Source: JAGLHV01 sp023143305 [NCBI: Clostridia bacterium] (GTDB taxonomy: Bacteria; CBDUZB01; JAGLHV01). Taken from it: a stretch of DNA of 64,000 bases. The notes below the pieces were generated by a model, which had not been told where the DNA came from, did no database searches, and saw only the letters and a list, made by a program, of their open reading frames with translations. Below, in pieces: positions 35,305 to 43,728 of this stretch (within the stretch, counting starts at the first letter, position 1; each line of letters starts with the position of its first letter). The stretch spans positions 12,750 through 76,749 of the forward strand of contig DAOVVV010000006.1 of the NCBI GenBank assembly GCA_030637025.1. The letters are read 5' to 3'. The position numbers were made by a program, and so were the translations under genes.

Positions 35305-37149
35305 ATGAAATTAAAATTTTTTTCTCTTACCCGGATAATTGAAGACACAAAAACTACTGCAACACGCTTTCCCCTGGCCATGCTAACGGCTTTTTTGGGA
35401 ACTATTATCTCCCTTGTTTTATTGCACATCGAGGGGCTTTCTTGCGATAGTTCAGATATTCTCACCAAGGTGTTGATGATACTAATTATCGCCTTTCCGT
35501 TAGCTATTGTCATAGTCTTATTTGGTGAACAACAGCAATGGAAAGAAAAAGAACAGATGATGGCTAATATCGCTGTAATACTGTTTTTAATAGCCTATTA
35601 TTTATTAATCCCGGTAAATTTTTTTGAAATAGAAAAAATTTTTCTAATGCGTTATTTTATGTGGATAATTGCTTTTGTTATAGTCATTAGCTTTATTCCC
35701 TTTTTACAAAAAGAAAAAGCAAAAATTAATATCTTCTGGCAATACAATTGCGATATAATTTCATCACTTGCGTTGACCATATTGTACGCATTATCTATTC
35801 AAATTGGTTTAGCTATCGCCCTTTCTTCTATTGATTTTCTTTTTAATATAAAAATAGATTATAAAAGATATATGGAATTATGGATTATAGTTGTGGGAAT
35901 ATTTAGTACTACATTTTTTCTTTCCCGGATTCCCAAAAATATTTCCCAGAGAGAAGAAACGGATTTTTATCCCCGGGAATTACGCTTATTTTCTCAGTAT
36001 GTGCTTGTTCCGTTAGTGACCATGTATTTTATTATTTTATATGCCTATGTTGCTAAAATTTTAATTACCTGGGATTGGCCTGAAAGCGTATTAGCCTATA
36101 TGATTTTAGGATTTTCTTTTTTAGGCATTCTGACCTATATTATTTTATATCCACAAAGAGAAAAGGTAGAATGGATTAAAAAAGCCGGTAGGATTTTTTA
36201 TCTTATACTTATACCTCAAGTGGGAATGTTGTTCTGGGCCCTCTGGTTTAGAATTGCACAATACGGCATAACGGAAAAGAGATATTTTGTTTTTATTTTT
36301 GGCCTATGGTTGTTAGGAATAGGAATATATTTCTTGCGGGGAAAGAAGAAAGATATTCGGTTAATTCCTATTACCATTTCTGTGATTATACTAATTTGTT
36401 CTTTTGGTCCCTGGGGAGCATTCGCTGTTTCTAAAAAAAATCAGATTGGGCGTTTGGAAAAAATATTAATAAAGAATCACATTTTAATTAATAATAAAAT
36501 TCAAAAATCAGAAAAGGAAGTAACTTTTGATGATAGAAAAGAGATTAGCGCTATTATTCGCTATCTAATAGATGTTCATGGAGTAGATAGTATTCAATCC
36601 TGGTTTAATCAGGATTTGAGTTTGTTTAAGGAGGAGAAAGAAGTAAAATGCGGTAGAAGAGGGATTTCTTCTTATGCTTTACCGCCAAAAATAGTTAAAG
36701 AATTTCTCGGTCTTAACTATGTTAATCAATGGGATATTAAAAGGCATACAAGGAAAGACTTTTATTTATATACTGTTCAATCCTCGGAAGAGATATTGGA
36801 TATTTCAGAATATGATTATATGGTGATGATAAAGAAATCTTCAGGAGAAATCGGAGAGCTTAACGGAGATAACTATAGATTTGAGCTGGAGAGCAACAAG
36901 AAGGAATTTATTATATTTAAAAATGATGTTATTTTAACCAGAATTTCAATGCAGGAATTTTGGAAAAATATTGTCAAACAATATTTTCAAGAGGGGAAAA
37001 GTAGTTTTTCCCGGGATGAAATGAAGGCAGTATATAAGGATAAAAAAATAAAGCTTGCTTTGTATCTAACCTATATTTCCAGTAAAAGGCAGAAAGACGG
37101 CAGCTATAATATTAAAAATATGAGTGGGCAACTATTATTTTCTTTGTGA
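35305..37149 (+). CDS. Polytopic membrane protein, DUF4153-type
   Basis: 614 residues behind AGGAGG. Roughly ten hydrophobic helices occupy residues 20-385, beginning after the soluble start LTRIIEDTKTTATRFPLA, a motif usual at the start of DUF4153 proteins. From about 390 the protein is soluble and carries a mixed alpha/beta region (ISAIIRYLIDVHGVDSIQSWF). Function unknown; the architecture suggests an inner-membrane sensor or transporter-like protein with a large extracytoplasmic C-terminal domain. It stands alone between ubiB-like and a binding-protein gene. Confidence 0.8.
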   Translation: MKLKFFSLTRIIEDTKTTATRFPLAMLTAFLGTIISLVLLHIEGLSCDSSDILTKVLMILIIAFPLAIVIVLFGEQQQWKEKEQMMANIAVILFLIAYYLLIPVNFFEIEKIFLMRYFMWIIAFVIVISFIPFLQKEKAKINIFWQYNCDIISSLALTILYALSIQIGLAIALSSIDFLFNIKIDYKRYMELWIIVVGIFSTTFFLSRIPKNISQREETDFYPRELRLFSQYVLVPLVTMYFIILYAYVAKILITWDWPESVLAYMILGFSFLGILTYIILYPQREKVEWIKKAGRIFYLILIPQVGMLFWALWFRIAQYGITEKRYFVFIFGLWLLGIGIYFLRGKKKDIRLIPITISVIILICSFGPWGAFAVSKKNQIGRLEKILIKNHILINNKIQKSEKEVTFDDRKEISAIIRYLIDVHGVDSIQSWFNQDLSLFKEEKEVKCGRRGISSYALPPKIVKEFLGLNYVNQWDIKRHTRKDFYLYTVQSSEEILDISEYDYMVMIKKSSGEIGELNGDNYRFELESNKKEFIIFKNDVILTRISMQEFWKNIVKQYFQEGKSSFSRDEMKAVYKDKKIKLALYLTYISSKRQKDGSYNIKNMSGQLLFSL

Positions 37150-37307
37150 AAGCCAATAGGGGCAGTGAAATATATTGTGTTCCTGTAAGACTTGTTCTGC
37201 TGTTCGGGATTATAAGTAGTTGTATGGACTTCTGACTAATTAATATATAAAATGCATTAAATATGAGCATCAGAACTATTGTGGAAGATAAAAACAGGAA
37301 AAAATAA

Positions 37308-38276
37308 ATGTTTCTGAAAAAGCATAAAGTGCTGGTAAATTTATTATTGATAGCAATTTTTTATATTCCTCCCCTTTATTCTAAAACTTGTCACATTTGC
37401 ATTATAACAAACAGAAAGATAGAACCTTATGAGATTGCTTTAAGAGGATGTTTAAATGTAATGAAAAAAAGAGGTTACAGAGAAAAAGATAATATTGTTT
37501 TTACCTATTATGATTTGGAAAAAAATGAAAAAAATAGTTTATTATTATTAAAAAGAATTAAAAGAAAAAAACCTGATTTAATTATATCTTTTGGAACAAA
37601 AGCAAGCAAAATACTTAAAAAAAAGATAAAAAATATTCCGGTAGTTTTTTCCATGGTTCTAAATCCTGTAGAGAGCGGGCTGGTAAATAAAATCATAAGT
37701 CCAGAGGGCAATTTTATCGGAGCCTCTATGAACGTTCTTCCTGAAAGCCAGTTTAAACTATTAAAAGAAGTTCTACCGTGGGTTCAAAAGGTGGGGGTCA
37801 TTTATGATTCCAAGAAGACGGGAGATACGATTACAACAGCTCTTCCGTCAGCTAAGAAATATGACCTGGAATTAATTAGAAAGGATGTTTTTTCTCCAAA
37901 GGAAGTGCCGTTAGCAATTAATCGAATGATAAAAAAAATAGATGTATTATGGTTAATTGCTGATACTACCGTTATTAGCTATCAATCTCTGCAGTACATT
38001 TTAAAAATTGCTTTAAAGGCGAAAGTCCCGGTTATTGCTCAAGCCAATTATGTGGTAGAGATGGGAGCTTTAATTGGTTTAGAGTGTAATTATAAGGATA
38101 TCGGTATGCAGTCAGGGGAATTAGTTTGTAAAATATTAGAAGGAGAAAAACCTGTTAATTTGCAAACGACTGTTCCCAGGAAAACACTTTTACTAATAAA
38201 TCTTAAAGTTGCCAGGGCGTTAGGATTAAAGATTCCTTTTTCTGTTTCAAAAAGAGCTCATAAACTTTTTAAATAA
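37308..38276 (+). CDS. ABC-type substrate-binding protein (PF04392-type)
   Basis: 322 residues with a signal peptide (LLLIAIFYIPPLYS). The mature protein has the two-lobe periplasmic-binding fold of the TrpX/BMP-like family: DLIISFGTKASKILKKK, IPVVFSMVLNPVESGLV, VGVIYDSKKTG and VPVIAQANYVVEMGALIG. In this family the ligands include amino acids and small aromatic compounds; here it is followed 73 bp later by a TonB-dependent receptor with no permease or ATPase gene, an arrangement seen for orphan binding proteins that accompany outer-membrane receptors. Ligand unknown. Confidence 0.85.
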   Translation: MFLKKHKVLVNLLLIAIFYIPPLYSKTCHICIITNRKIEPYEIALRGCLNVMKKRGYREKDNIVFTYYDLEKNEKNSLLLLKRIKRKKPDLIISFGTKASKILKKKIKNIPVVFSMVLNPVESGLVNKIISPEGNFIGASMNVLPESQFKLLKEVLPWVQKVGVIYDSKKTGDTITTALPSAKKYDLELIRKDVFSPKEVPLAINRMIKKIDVLWLIADTTVISYQSLQYILKIALKAKVPVIAQANYVVEMGALIGLECNYKDIGMQSGELVCKILEGEKPVNLQTTVPRKTLLLINLKVARALGLKIPFSVSKRAHKLFK

Positions 38277-38348
38277 CCCAAAAGAAAGGAGGGGAAAAAA
38301 GATATTTTTAAGGGGAGTAAAAAAATAATATAAAAAGGAGAAAAACCA

Positions 38349-40250
38349 ATGATAAAAACTATTTTTAGAATGATTTGGCTATGGTGTTTAATGTGTCTTT
38401 TTACATCATCGGCATTTGCTCAAACGGATGAAATATCTCCGGAATTTTTATTGTTTGGGAAGGAAATTTTGGTAGTAACAGCAGCCCGCTATGAGCAGGA
38501 GATAGGGGAAGCGCCGGCTACCATTAATGTTATTACAGCAGAGGATATTAAAAATTCGGGGTGTTTAACAGTTGGTGACCTTTTAAGAACTCTGGCGGGA
38601 ATAGATATTAGACAGACCGGAACAAAATTTTATTTAACGCCCCGGGGATTAAGTAGTGCAAATTCATGTGCTACAGGGAGGGTTCTTTGTTTCGTTGATG
38701 GCCGTCCAATTAATACCCCTAATTATGGAAGTTTTGCTCCTGGTTTAACCTTGCCGCTGGTTAATATAAAGAGGATTGAGGTAATTAAAGGTCCTGGTTC
38801 AGCAATTTATGGGGCTAATGCTTTTTCCGGGGTAATTAATATAATTACTAAGTCTCCGGAAGATCTTGATGGGTTTGAAATTTCGGCAGCAGGGGGAGAG
38901 TTTTCCTCTCAACTTCATAAATTAAGTTTTGGTAAAAAAAGCGAAAAAATCGATGGGTTGTTTACTGCTCGGTGGTATAAAACGGATGGATCACAATTAG
39001 TTGCGGATAACACTGATTTTGAAAACTACAACGTCTATGGAAAAGTAGAAATTTCTAAAATAACTTTATCCTTTGGACATAGTGAAACAGACCGTGGATT
39101 ATCAGGTAGCACAGCAAGGCCGACTTCTACTCATACTGAAGAGATAAAAGAAAGTTTTGTAGATGTCGTAGGTAATATAGAATTAAATTCCTGTATGGAT
39201 TTAATGGTCAAAGGATTTATCAATGATCGCGAAGATATACTGGAGATGACTGATTTGACCACTGTTGATGAATCTGTTTTGGGTGGGGAAGTCCAGCATA
39301 ACTGGCGGATAAATTCTAATAACCTGCTTATTTGTGGGGTGGATGTGCGTCAGGATATAGCTAAGTCGGAAATAGCATTAGCAGGAGACAATGAAACAAC
39401 AAATGTTGCTTTTTATATACAAGACGAATGTAAACTTAAGGAGAAATTAACAGTTACCTTAGGAGTAAGACATGATAAACATTCTGTTTATGAAGAAGTA
39501 ACTAGTCCGAGAGTAGGTGTAGTTTATAATCTTGGTAGAACTGTTCTTAAATCTTTTTATGGGGAAGCATTCAGAGCTCCTACTTTTGCTGAGACATATC
39601 CTGATATATGGCTTAGCCCAGGGATGCATTTGATGGGGAATGAAGAACTTGAACCTGAAAAGATGCAGTCATACGAAATAGGAATAGGGCATAAATTTAC
39701 CAGGGAGATAGAAGGGGAACTAAATGCTTTCTATAACAAAACAAGAGATTTAATTGTTTTGAGATCCCGAACGCTTCCACCCACTGGTTTTCCTCCTATA
39801 CCTGTTATGGTTCATGATAATGTAAATAAAAATAAAGCGGAGGTAAAAGGAGTAGAAGTAAGTATGAAAAGTAAACTTTTTTTTGACAATCTGAAAGGCG
39901 TTATGAATTATTCATATCAAGAAGCTAAAGACGAAGAAACCAAGGAAGATTTGGAATATGCGCCTAATCATAAATTTAATATAGGATTAAATCTTAAATT
40001 GGGACAGTTTATGGCGAATACCGCCCTTCGTTATATAGGTGAAAGAATTTATCCGGTTGGCCGCTCTGGGGCTGATATGGGAGAATTGGATGCCTATACA
40101 GTCGTAGATGCTAAAATCATTGCCAGGATATTAAAAGATTTGGAAGTATCGTTATCTGCATATAATATATTTGATGAGGAATATGAAGAAACGTATAGCT
40201 ATCCAATGCCTGGTACAAGCTGGTTAGCCGAGGTGGGGTATAAGTTTTAA
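38349..40250 (+). CDS. TonB-dependent outer-membrane receptor
   Basis: 633 residues behind AAAAGGAG. Signal peptide ends near AFA-QT; a TonB-box-like ILVVTAARYEQ follows; plug domain residues about 45-165 with NVITAEDIKNSG, PRGLSSANSC and VIKGPGSAIYGANAFSGVINIIT (segments IEVIKGPGSAIYG); the rest is beta-barrel, ending in aromatic GTSWLAEVGYKF. The plug resembles BtuB/vitamin B12-type and colicin receptors, but specificity is not readable and no cobalamin riboswitch is seen upstream. It is the clearest proof of an outer membrane in this organism. Confidence 0.95.
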   Translation: MIKTIFRMIWLWCLMCLFTSSAFAQTDEISPEFLLFGKEILVVTAARYEQEIGEAPATINVITAEDIKNSGCLTVGDLLRTLAGIDIRQTGTKFYLTPRGLSSANSCATGRVLCFVDGRPINTPNYGSFAPGLTLPLVNIKRIEVIKGPGSAIYGANAFSGVINIITKSPEDLDGFEISAAGGEFSSQLHKLSFGKKSEKIDGLFTARWYKTDGSQLVADNTDFENYNVYGKVEISKITLSFGHSETDRGLSGSTARPTSTHTEEIKESFVDVVGNIELNSCMDLMVKGFINDREDILEMTDLTTVDESVLGGEVQHNWRINSNNLLICGVDVRQDIAKSEIALAGDNETTNVAFYIQDECKLKEKLTVTLGVRHDKHSVYEEVTSPRVGVVYNLGRTVLKSFYGEAFRAPTFAETYPDIWLSPGMHLMGNEELEPEKMQSYEIGIGHKFTREIEGELNAFYNKTRDLIVLRSRTLPPTGFPPIPVMVHDNVNKNKAEVKGVEVSMKSKLFFDNLKGVMNYSYQEAKDEETKEDLEYAPNHKFNIGLNLKLGQFMANTALRYIGERIYPVGRSGADMGELDAYTVVDAKIIARILKDLEVSLSAYNIFDEEYEETYSYPMPGTSWLAEVGYKF

Positions 40251-40308
40251 AAACGATGAAAAAGAAAAATATGTATTTTGTAACAAAAAGAGAAATTATA
40301 ATAAATTC

Positions 40309-40338
40309 TTGACAAATAGATATTTTTTATGATATATT
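40309..40338 (+). promoter_or_regulatory. Promoter of the ilv attenuator region
   Basis: TTGACA (40309-40314) and TATATT (40333-40338), 18 bp apart, preceded by TG. It lies about 45 bp before the first leader peptide and should drive the double-attenuator leader and ilvB-ilvN. Confidence 0.7.
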
Positions 40339-40384
40339 CTTTGTGTAAGTAAAGTTGGAAAAATAAAAATTTACGGTGAAAACT

Positions 40385-40471
40385 ATGCAATTAGTTAAAA
40401 TTATTTTTTTAGTAGTAGAGGTAAATGTAGTAGTCGTGGTGCATGGTATTTTCACCGTGGGCATGAAGTGA
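40385..40471 (+). CDS. Leader peptide 1 of the ilvBN operon
   Basis: 28 residues, MQLVKIIFLVVEVNVVVVVHG and seven more; 15 of 28 are Val, Ile or Leu, including five Val in a row (residues 15-19). It is followed 20 bp later by an intrinsic terminator. The 10-mer ACGGTGAAAA just before its start (40373-40382) is complementary to TTTTCACCGT inside its end (40449-40458), and the same CGGTGAAAA recurs in the terminator (40502-40510), giving mutually exclusive foldings as in classical branched-chain amino-acid attenuators. Low charged Val-tRNA would stall the ribosome and favour the anti-terminator. Ribosome-binding site GGTGAA. Confidence 0.85.
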   Translation: MQLVKIIFLVVEVNVVVVVHGIFTVGMK

Positions 40472-40490
40472 GAGCTTAAGGCTAAACTTA

Positions 40491-40529
40491 AAAGCCCCTG
40501 TCGGTGAAAAGCCGACAGGGGCTTTTTTT
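40491..40529 (+). terminator. Attenuator terminator 1
   Basis: AAGCCCCTGTCGG (40492-40504) pairs perfectly with CCGACAGGGGCTT (40512-40524), loop TGAAAAG, and is followed by a run of seven T (40523-40529). The left arm and loop contain the anti-terminator partner CGGTGAAAA. Confidence 0.92.
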
Positions 40530-40563
40530 ATTTAACCGAATATAATTTTAAAGGAGTAAGTTG

Positions 40564-40644
40564 GTGAAAGAATTAGAAAGAATGAAAATTTATATTGTTG
40601 ATATCGTGGTAGTAGTATATGTTGTAGGCAGGCCTCCGCCTTGA
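40564..40644 (+). CDS. Leader peptide 2 of the ilvBN operon
   Basis: 26 residues from GTG 40564 with AAAGGAG eight bases upstream (an inner ATG at 40582 is possible). The peptide reads MKELERMKIYIVDIVVVV then YVVGRPPP; 11 residues are Val, Ile or Leu, with four Val in a row. A second intrinsic terminator follows after 29 bp. GGCCTC at 40631-40636, within the Pro codons, is complementary to GAGGCC at 40686-40691 in the loop and right arm of that terminator, a possible anti-terminator. Its own ribosome-binding site lies after terminator 1, so it is only made when the first attenuator is passed. Confidence 0.82.
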   Translation: MKELERMKIYIVDIVVVVYVVGRPPP

Positions 40645-40673
40645 GGGTGAAGTGGTGAATTATACACACAATC

Positions 40674-40708
40674 CCCTGTTGGCGAGAGGCCGACAGGGGT
40701 TTTTTTTA
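40674..40708 (+). terminator. Attenuator terminator 2
   Basis: CCCCTGTTGGC (40674-40684 region) pairs with GCCGACAGGGG (40689-40699) with one G-U pair and is followed by eight T. The arms are near copies of terminator 1 (CCCCTGTCGG), suggesting that the second attenuator arose by duplication. Confidence 0.9.
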
Positions 40709-40750
40709 TTAAAATTTAGTAAATCAAAATATTTTAAAAGGAGAAAAATA

Positions 40751-42424
40751 ATGAAATATACAGGAGCTGAAATTATTATTAAATTGTTGGAAAGGAAGGG
40801 AATTACTATTGTTTCCGGAATTCCGGGAGGTGCAAATCTTCCTTTGTATAATGCGCTTTATAAAAGTAAGATAAGGCATATTTTAGCACGACATGAGCAG
40901 GGAGCCGGGTTTATTGCTCATGGAATAGCCAGAGCTACAGGAAAAACAGCTGTTTGCTTTGCTACTTCCGGACCGGGAGCAACAAACTTGTTAACTGCAA
41001 TTGCCGATGCAAAGTTGGATTCGATACCCATTATTGCCATTACCGGACAGGTTCCTACTTCGTTTATAGGAAGCGATGCCTTTCAGGAAGTGGATACCTA
41101 TGGGATGAGTTTACCCATTACTAAACATAATTTTCTTGTTCGGGACGCAAGAGAATTGCTGCATATTATTCCGGAGGCTTTTAACATTGCTGAATCCGGA
41201 AGGCCCGGACCGGTGCTAATTGATGTTCCCAAAGATGTTCAACGCCAGACTATTGAATTTGATCAATGGCCGGCTCAGGAGAAAGAAAAAGTCCCTGAGA
41301 AAATTGATTTATCCGCTATTAAACACATTGCCGGAATGATTAATGAAGCCAAACGGCCTTTGCTTTATATCGGGGGGGGGATAGTTCAGTCAAAGGCACA
41401 TAATTTGTTATATAAACTAGCTAAGAAAAATTCTATACCTGTTGTTTCCACATTAATGGGTCTTGGTTGTTTTCCTGCGGAAGACTCTTTATATCTGGGT
41501 ATGCTGGGAATGCATGGTGCACGCTATACTAATTTCATTCTTAATGAAACGGATTTACTTTTGGCTTTTGGTGTTCGTTTTGATGACCGGGCTACCGGGA
41601 ATGTTAGAAAGTTTTGTCCGCAGGCAAAAATTATTCATATCGACATAGACCACTCTGAAATTGACAAAATTAAAAAAGCTAAGTTTTCGGTTACAGGAGA
41701 TATAGGTATGGCCTTGAAGCAAATAATGTCCTTTATAAATTCTGATAGCCGGAGAAAGTGGATTACGCAGGTGGAAAGAATAAAAAAAGAAAATCCTTTT
41801 TTGATACCAAAAAATACTAATTCTTTGCATCCAATAAAGTTAATTAAGAAAATAAGTGATTTAGTTAAGTCCGATACAATAATTACCACAGATGTGGGAC
41901 AACACCAAATGTGGGTTGCTCAAGTGTATCCATTTCAGTATCCTCGGACGTTGTTGACTTCCGGTGGTTTAGGAACTATGGGGTTTGGATTTCCCGCAGC
42001 TATTGGGGCAGCTCTGGCGAAACCAAAGAAGCGTATTGTTTGTATTAGTGGGGATGGTTCTTTCCTGATGAATATTCAGGAGTTAGCAACTTTAGCGGAT
42101 TTGAATTTAAATATAACCGTTATCATTATGAATAACGGCCATTTAGGGCTTGTTCGACAACAGCAGGAATTGTTTTATGAAAAGAAATATATATCTACAA
42201 AATTTGCTACCAATCCGGATTTTGCTGCTATTGCTAATAATTTTGGTATTCGGAGTTATGATTTAAAAGGAAGGAAAAACCCGATGGCTACTCTGACTAA
42301 ATCCTTATCAGAACCGGGTCCGTGTCTGGTGAATGTGCCGGTAGACTCTGCAGAAAATGTTAATCCTATAGTTCCACCCGGTGCGGCAAATTATGAAATG
42401 ATAGGAGGTGATATTAATGACTAA
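40751..42424 (+). CDS. ilvB: Acetolactate synthase, catalytic subunit
   Basis: 557 residues from ATG 40751 (AAAAGGAG upstream); the frame is open into the attenuator but the family start MKYTGAEIIIKLLE fixes the ATG. TPP enzyme: catalytic Glu in RHEQGAGFIAHG, ATSGPGATNLLT, FDDRATG for FAD, and the TPP motif GDGSFLMNIQELATL...IIMNN near 440-470. It condenses pyruvate to acetolactate (or with 2-ketobutyrate) for valine, leucine and isoleucine synthesis. A run of nine G at 41382-41390 lies inside the gene. Overlaps ilvN by 8 bp. Confidence 0.96.
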   Translation: MKYTGAEIIIKLLERKGITIVSGIPGGANLPLYNALYKSKIRHILARHEQGAGFIAHGIARATGKTAVCFATSGPGATNLLTAIADAKLDSIPIIAITGQVPTSFIGSDAFQEVDTYGMSLPITKHNFLVRDARELLHIIPEAFNIAESGRPGPVLIDVPKDVQRQTIEFDQWPAQEKEKVPEKIDLSAIKHIAGMINEAKRPLLYIGGGIVQSKAHNLLYKLAKKNSIPVVSTLMGLGCFPAEDSLYLGMLGMHGARYTNFILNETDLLLAFGVRFDDRATGNVRKFCPQAKIIHIDIDHSEIDKIKKAKFSVTGDIGMALKQIMSFINSDSRRKWITQVERIKKENPFLIPKNTNSLHPIKLIKKISDLVKSDTIITTDVGQHQMWVAQVYPFQYPRTLLTSGGLGTMGFGFPAAIGAALAKPKKRIVCISGDGSFLMNIQELATLADLNLNITVIIMNNGHLGLVRQQQELFYEKKYISTKFATNPDFAAIANNFGIRSYDLKGRKNPMATLTKSLSEPGPCLVNVPVDSAENVNPIVPPGAANYEMIGGDIND

Positions 42425-42704
42425 AAAGGCAAGTACTATTATTGAATTGACGGTTCAAAATCATCCGGGTGTGATGTCTCATATTACCGGACTTTTTTCC
42501 AGACGGGCATTCAATTTAGAAGGAATTTTATGTGGGAGTATCGATGACAGCAGGAAAAGCCGGATGTATCTATTAGTCGAAAACAATAGTCGTATTGAGC
42601 AGATAATCAAACAATTGCAAAAACTTTATGATGTTATAGAAGTTACTTTGCGAGAGGATTACGACCATACTTTGTTTAATAGATTACATGAACTTATTAA
42701 ATAA
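42417..42704 (+). CDS. ilvN: Acetolactate synthase, regulatory subunit
   Basis: 95 residues from ATG 42417, overlapping the ilvB stop and preceded by AGGAGG inside ilvB. It is a single ACT domain: TIIELTVQNHPGVMSHITGLF with GRRAFN-like SRRAFNLEGI, then LREDYDHTLF. The length equals the short ACT-only small subunit of the E. coli IlvN type rather than the 160-residue IlvH type. It binds valine and provides feedback control of the catalytic subunit. No ilvC or leu genes follow in the window. Confidence 0.93.
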   Translation: MTKKASTIIELTVQNHPGVMSHITGLFSRRAFNLEGILCGSIDDSRKSRMYLLVENNSRIEQIIKQLQKLYDVIEVTLREDYDHTLFNRLHELIK

Positions 42705-42740
42705 CTCCTTGTTGTTATTCATAAACGATAACAAAATAAA

Positions 42741-42766
42741 AAGTGCAAGTTTTTCTTCTTGCATTT
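42741..42766 (+). terminator. Weak terminator-like hairpin after ilvN
   Basis: AAGTGCAAG pairs with CTTGCATTT (one G-U) around a TTTTTCTT loop. There is no U tract after it, so its role in termination is uncertain. Confidence 0.35.
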
Positions 42767-42913
42767 AAGCATTAAATGGGATAAAATCATAAGCACGGTT
42801 TGTAATTTACACGACATTTAAAAATTATTCTCTTTAATAGTGTAATCAGATAATTTAGAAAGTATTGACTTTGTATTTGAAAATAAAACCTTATAGTTAA
42901 CAGGAGAGGACTA

Positions 42914-43498
42914 TTGCATATGGATAATAGCATTTCAGCATTTGTATTTAAAAATCGCCGGTTTTTTAGTATCATTTCTCTTATAGCGGTAATGGGTTTG
43001 AAAGTTTATTTAAAGGGCACTACCTCTTTGTTTTTGTTAGGGACAGGCTTAATAATTGTAGCGATAGGAATAGTCTTTAGAATGTATTGTGCCAGTTATC
43101 TTTTGGGTAGGCATATTGTTACTAAAGTAGAAGCAGAGTTTCTTTGCGTTTCCGGGCCTTTTGCTCATCTTAGAAACCCTCTTTATCTGGGTAACTTTAT
43201 TATCTGTTTAGGTAGTTGTATCGCTTTTAATGAATGGTATGCTTATTTAATCGGGTTTGGAAATTTTATTTTTTTATATTCATTTATAATCCCTCATGAA
43301 GAAGAATTTTTGCAGGAAAAATTCGGAGATAATTATTTGGAATATAAAGCGAATATTAAGAGATTTATACCCAGGATAACAGGGTATAAAAGTCATACGG
43401 AAATATTTCCTAATTATAAACTCGGCATTTTGAGAGAAATTAGTCATTTAATTGTCCTTGTAGTTTTGTTTGTAGTTCTTTTTGTGTGTTTTGTTTGA
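42914..43498 (+). CDS. Isoprenylcysteine carboxyl methyltransferase-like membrane protein
   Basis: 194 residues using TTG 42914, six bases after AGGAGAGG; ATG 42920 is the alternative. Four to five hydrophobic helices. The SAM-binding signature of the ICMT/PEMT superfamily is present: VSGPFAHLRNPLYLGNFI (about 77-94) and HEEEFLQEKFGDNYLEYKANIKRFIP near 130-155 (read as HEEEFLQEKFG and YLEYK). Bacterial members methylate lipids or unknown carboxyl groups at the inner membrane. No partner gene is evident; element A copy 2 follows. Confidence 0.85.
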   Translation: MHMDNSISAFVFKNRRFFSIISLIAVMGLKVYLKGTTSLFLLGTGLIIVAIGIVFRMYCASYLLGRHIVTKVEAEFLCVSGPFAHLRNPLYLGNFIICLGSCIAFNEWYAYLIGFGNFIFLYSFIIPHEEEFLQEKFGDNYLEYKANIKRFIPRITGYKSHTEIFPNYKLGILREISHLIVLVVLFVVLFVCFV

Positions 43499-43538
43499 TA
43501 AAAGGGATTTTTTTTGCAGAAGTATATAAACAATAAAG

Positions 43539-43698
43539 AGTTCTGCAAAATGACACATTTTGTCATTCCGCACTTGATGCGTAATCTATAATGTACTTAA
43601 AATATCAATAGATTCCTGCTTTCGCAGGAATGACCTGACTAATCCGCCTGAGGCGGAGCGGGCAGGCAACAAGGTAAAAAGGCTATTTTGAAGAAGTC
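43539..43698 (+). mobile_element. MITE-like element A, copy 2
   Basis: Uninterrupted 160-bp copy beginning AGTTCTGCAAAATG and ending CTATTTTGAAGAAGTC. It contains CATTCCGCACTTGATGCG, the site where element B is inserted in copy 1, and GATTCCTGCTTTCGCAGGAA. Flanks TATAAACAATAAAG (43525-43538) and TATAAATAATAAAA (43699-43712) agree at 12 of 14 positions. A partial right-end sequence TTTTGCAGAAGT at 43513-43523 just outside hints at an earlier copy. Confidence 0.75.
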
Positions 43699-43728
43699 TA
43701 TAAATAATAAAAAAAGGAGGTATTGAAA

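Noticed and set aside
38277-38348. Cobalamin riboswitch before the TonB receptor
   Set aside because: The gap is only 72 bp and lacks the B12-box; the upstream sequence is A-rich and unstructured.
43539-43698. Element A palindromes considered as simple terminators
   Set aside because: They recur at three sites with inverted ends and flanking duplications and lack U tracts, which fits a mobile element better.
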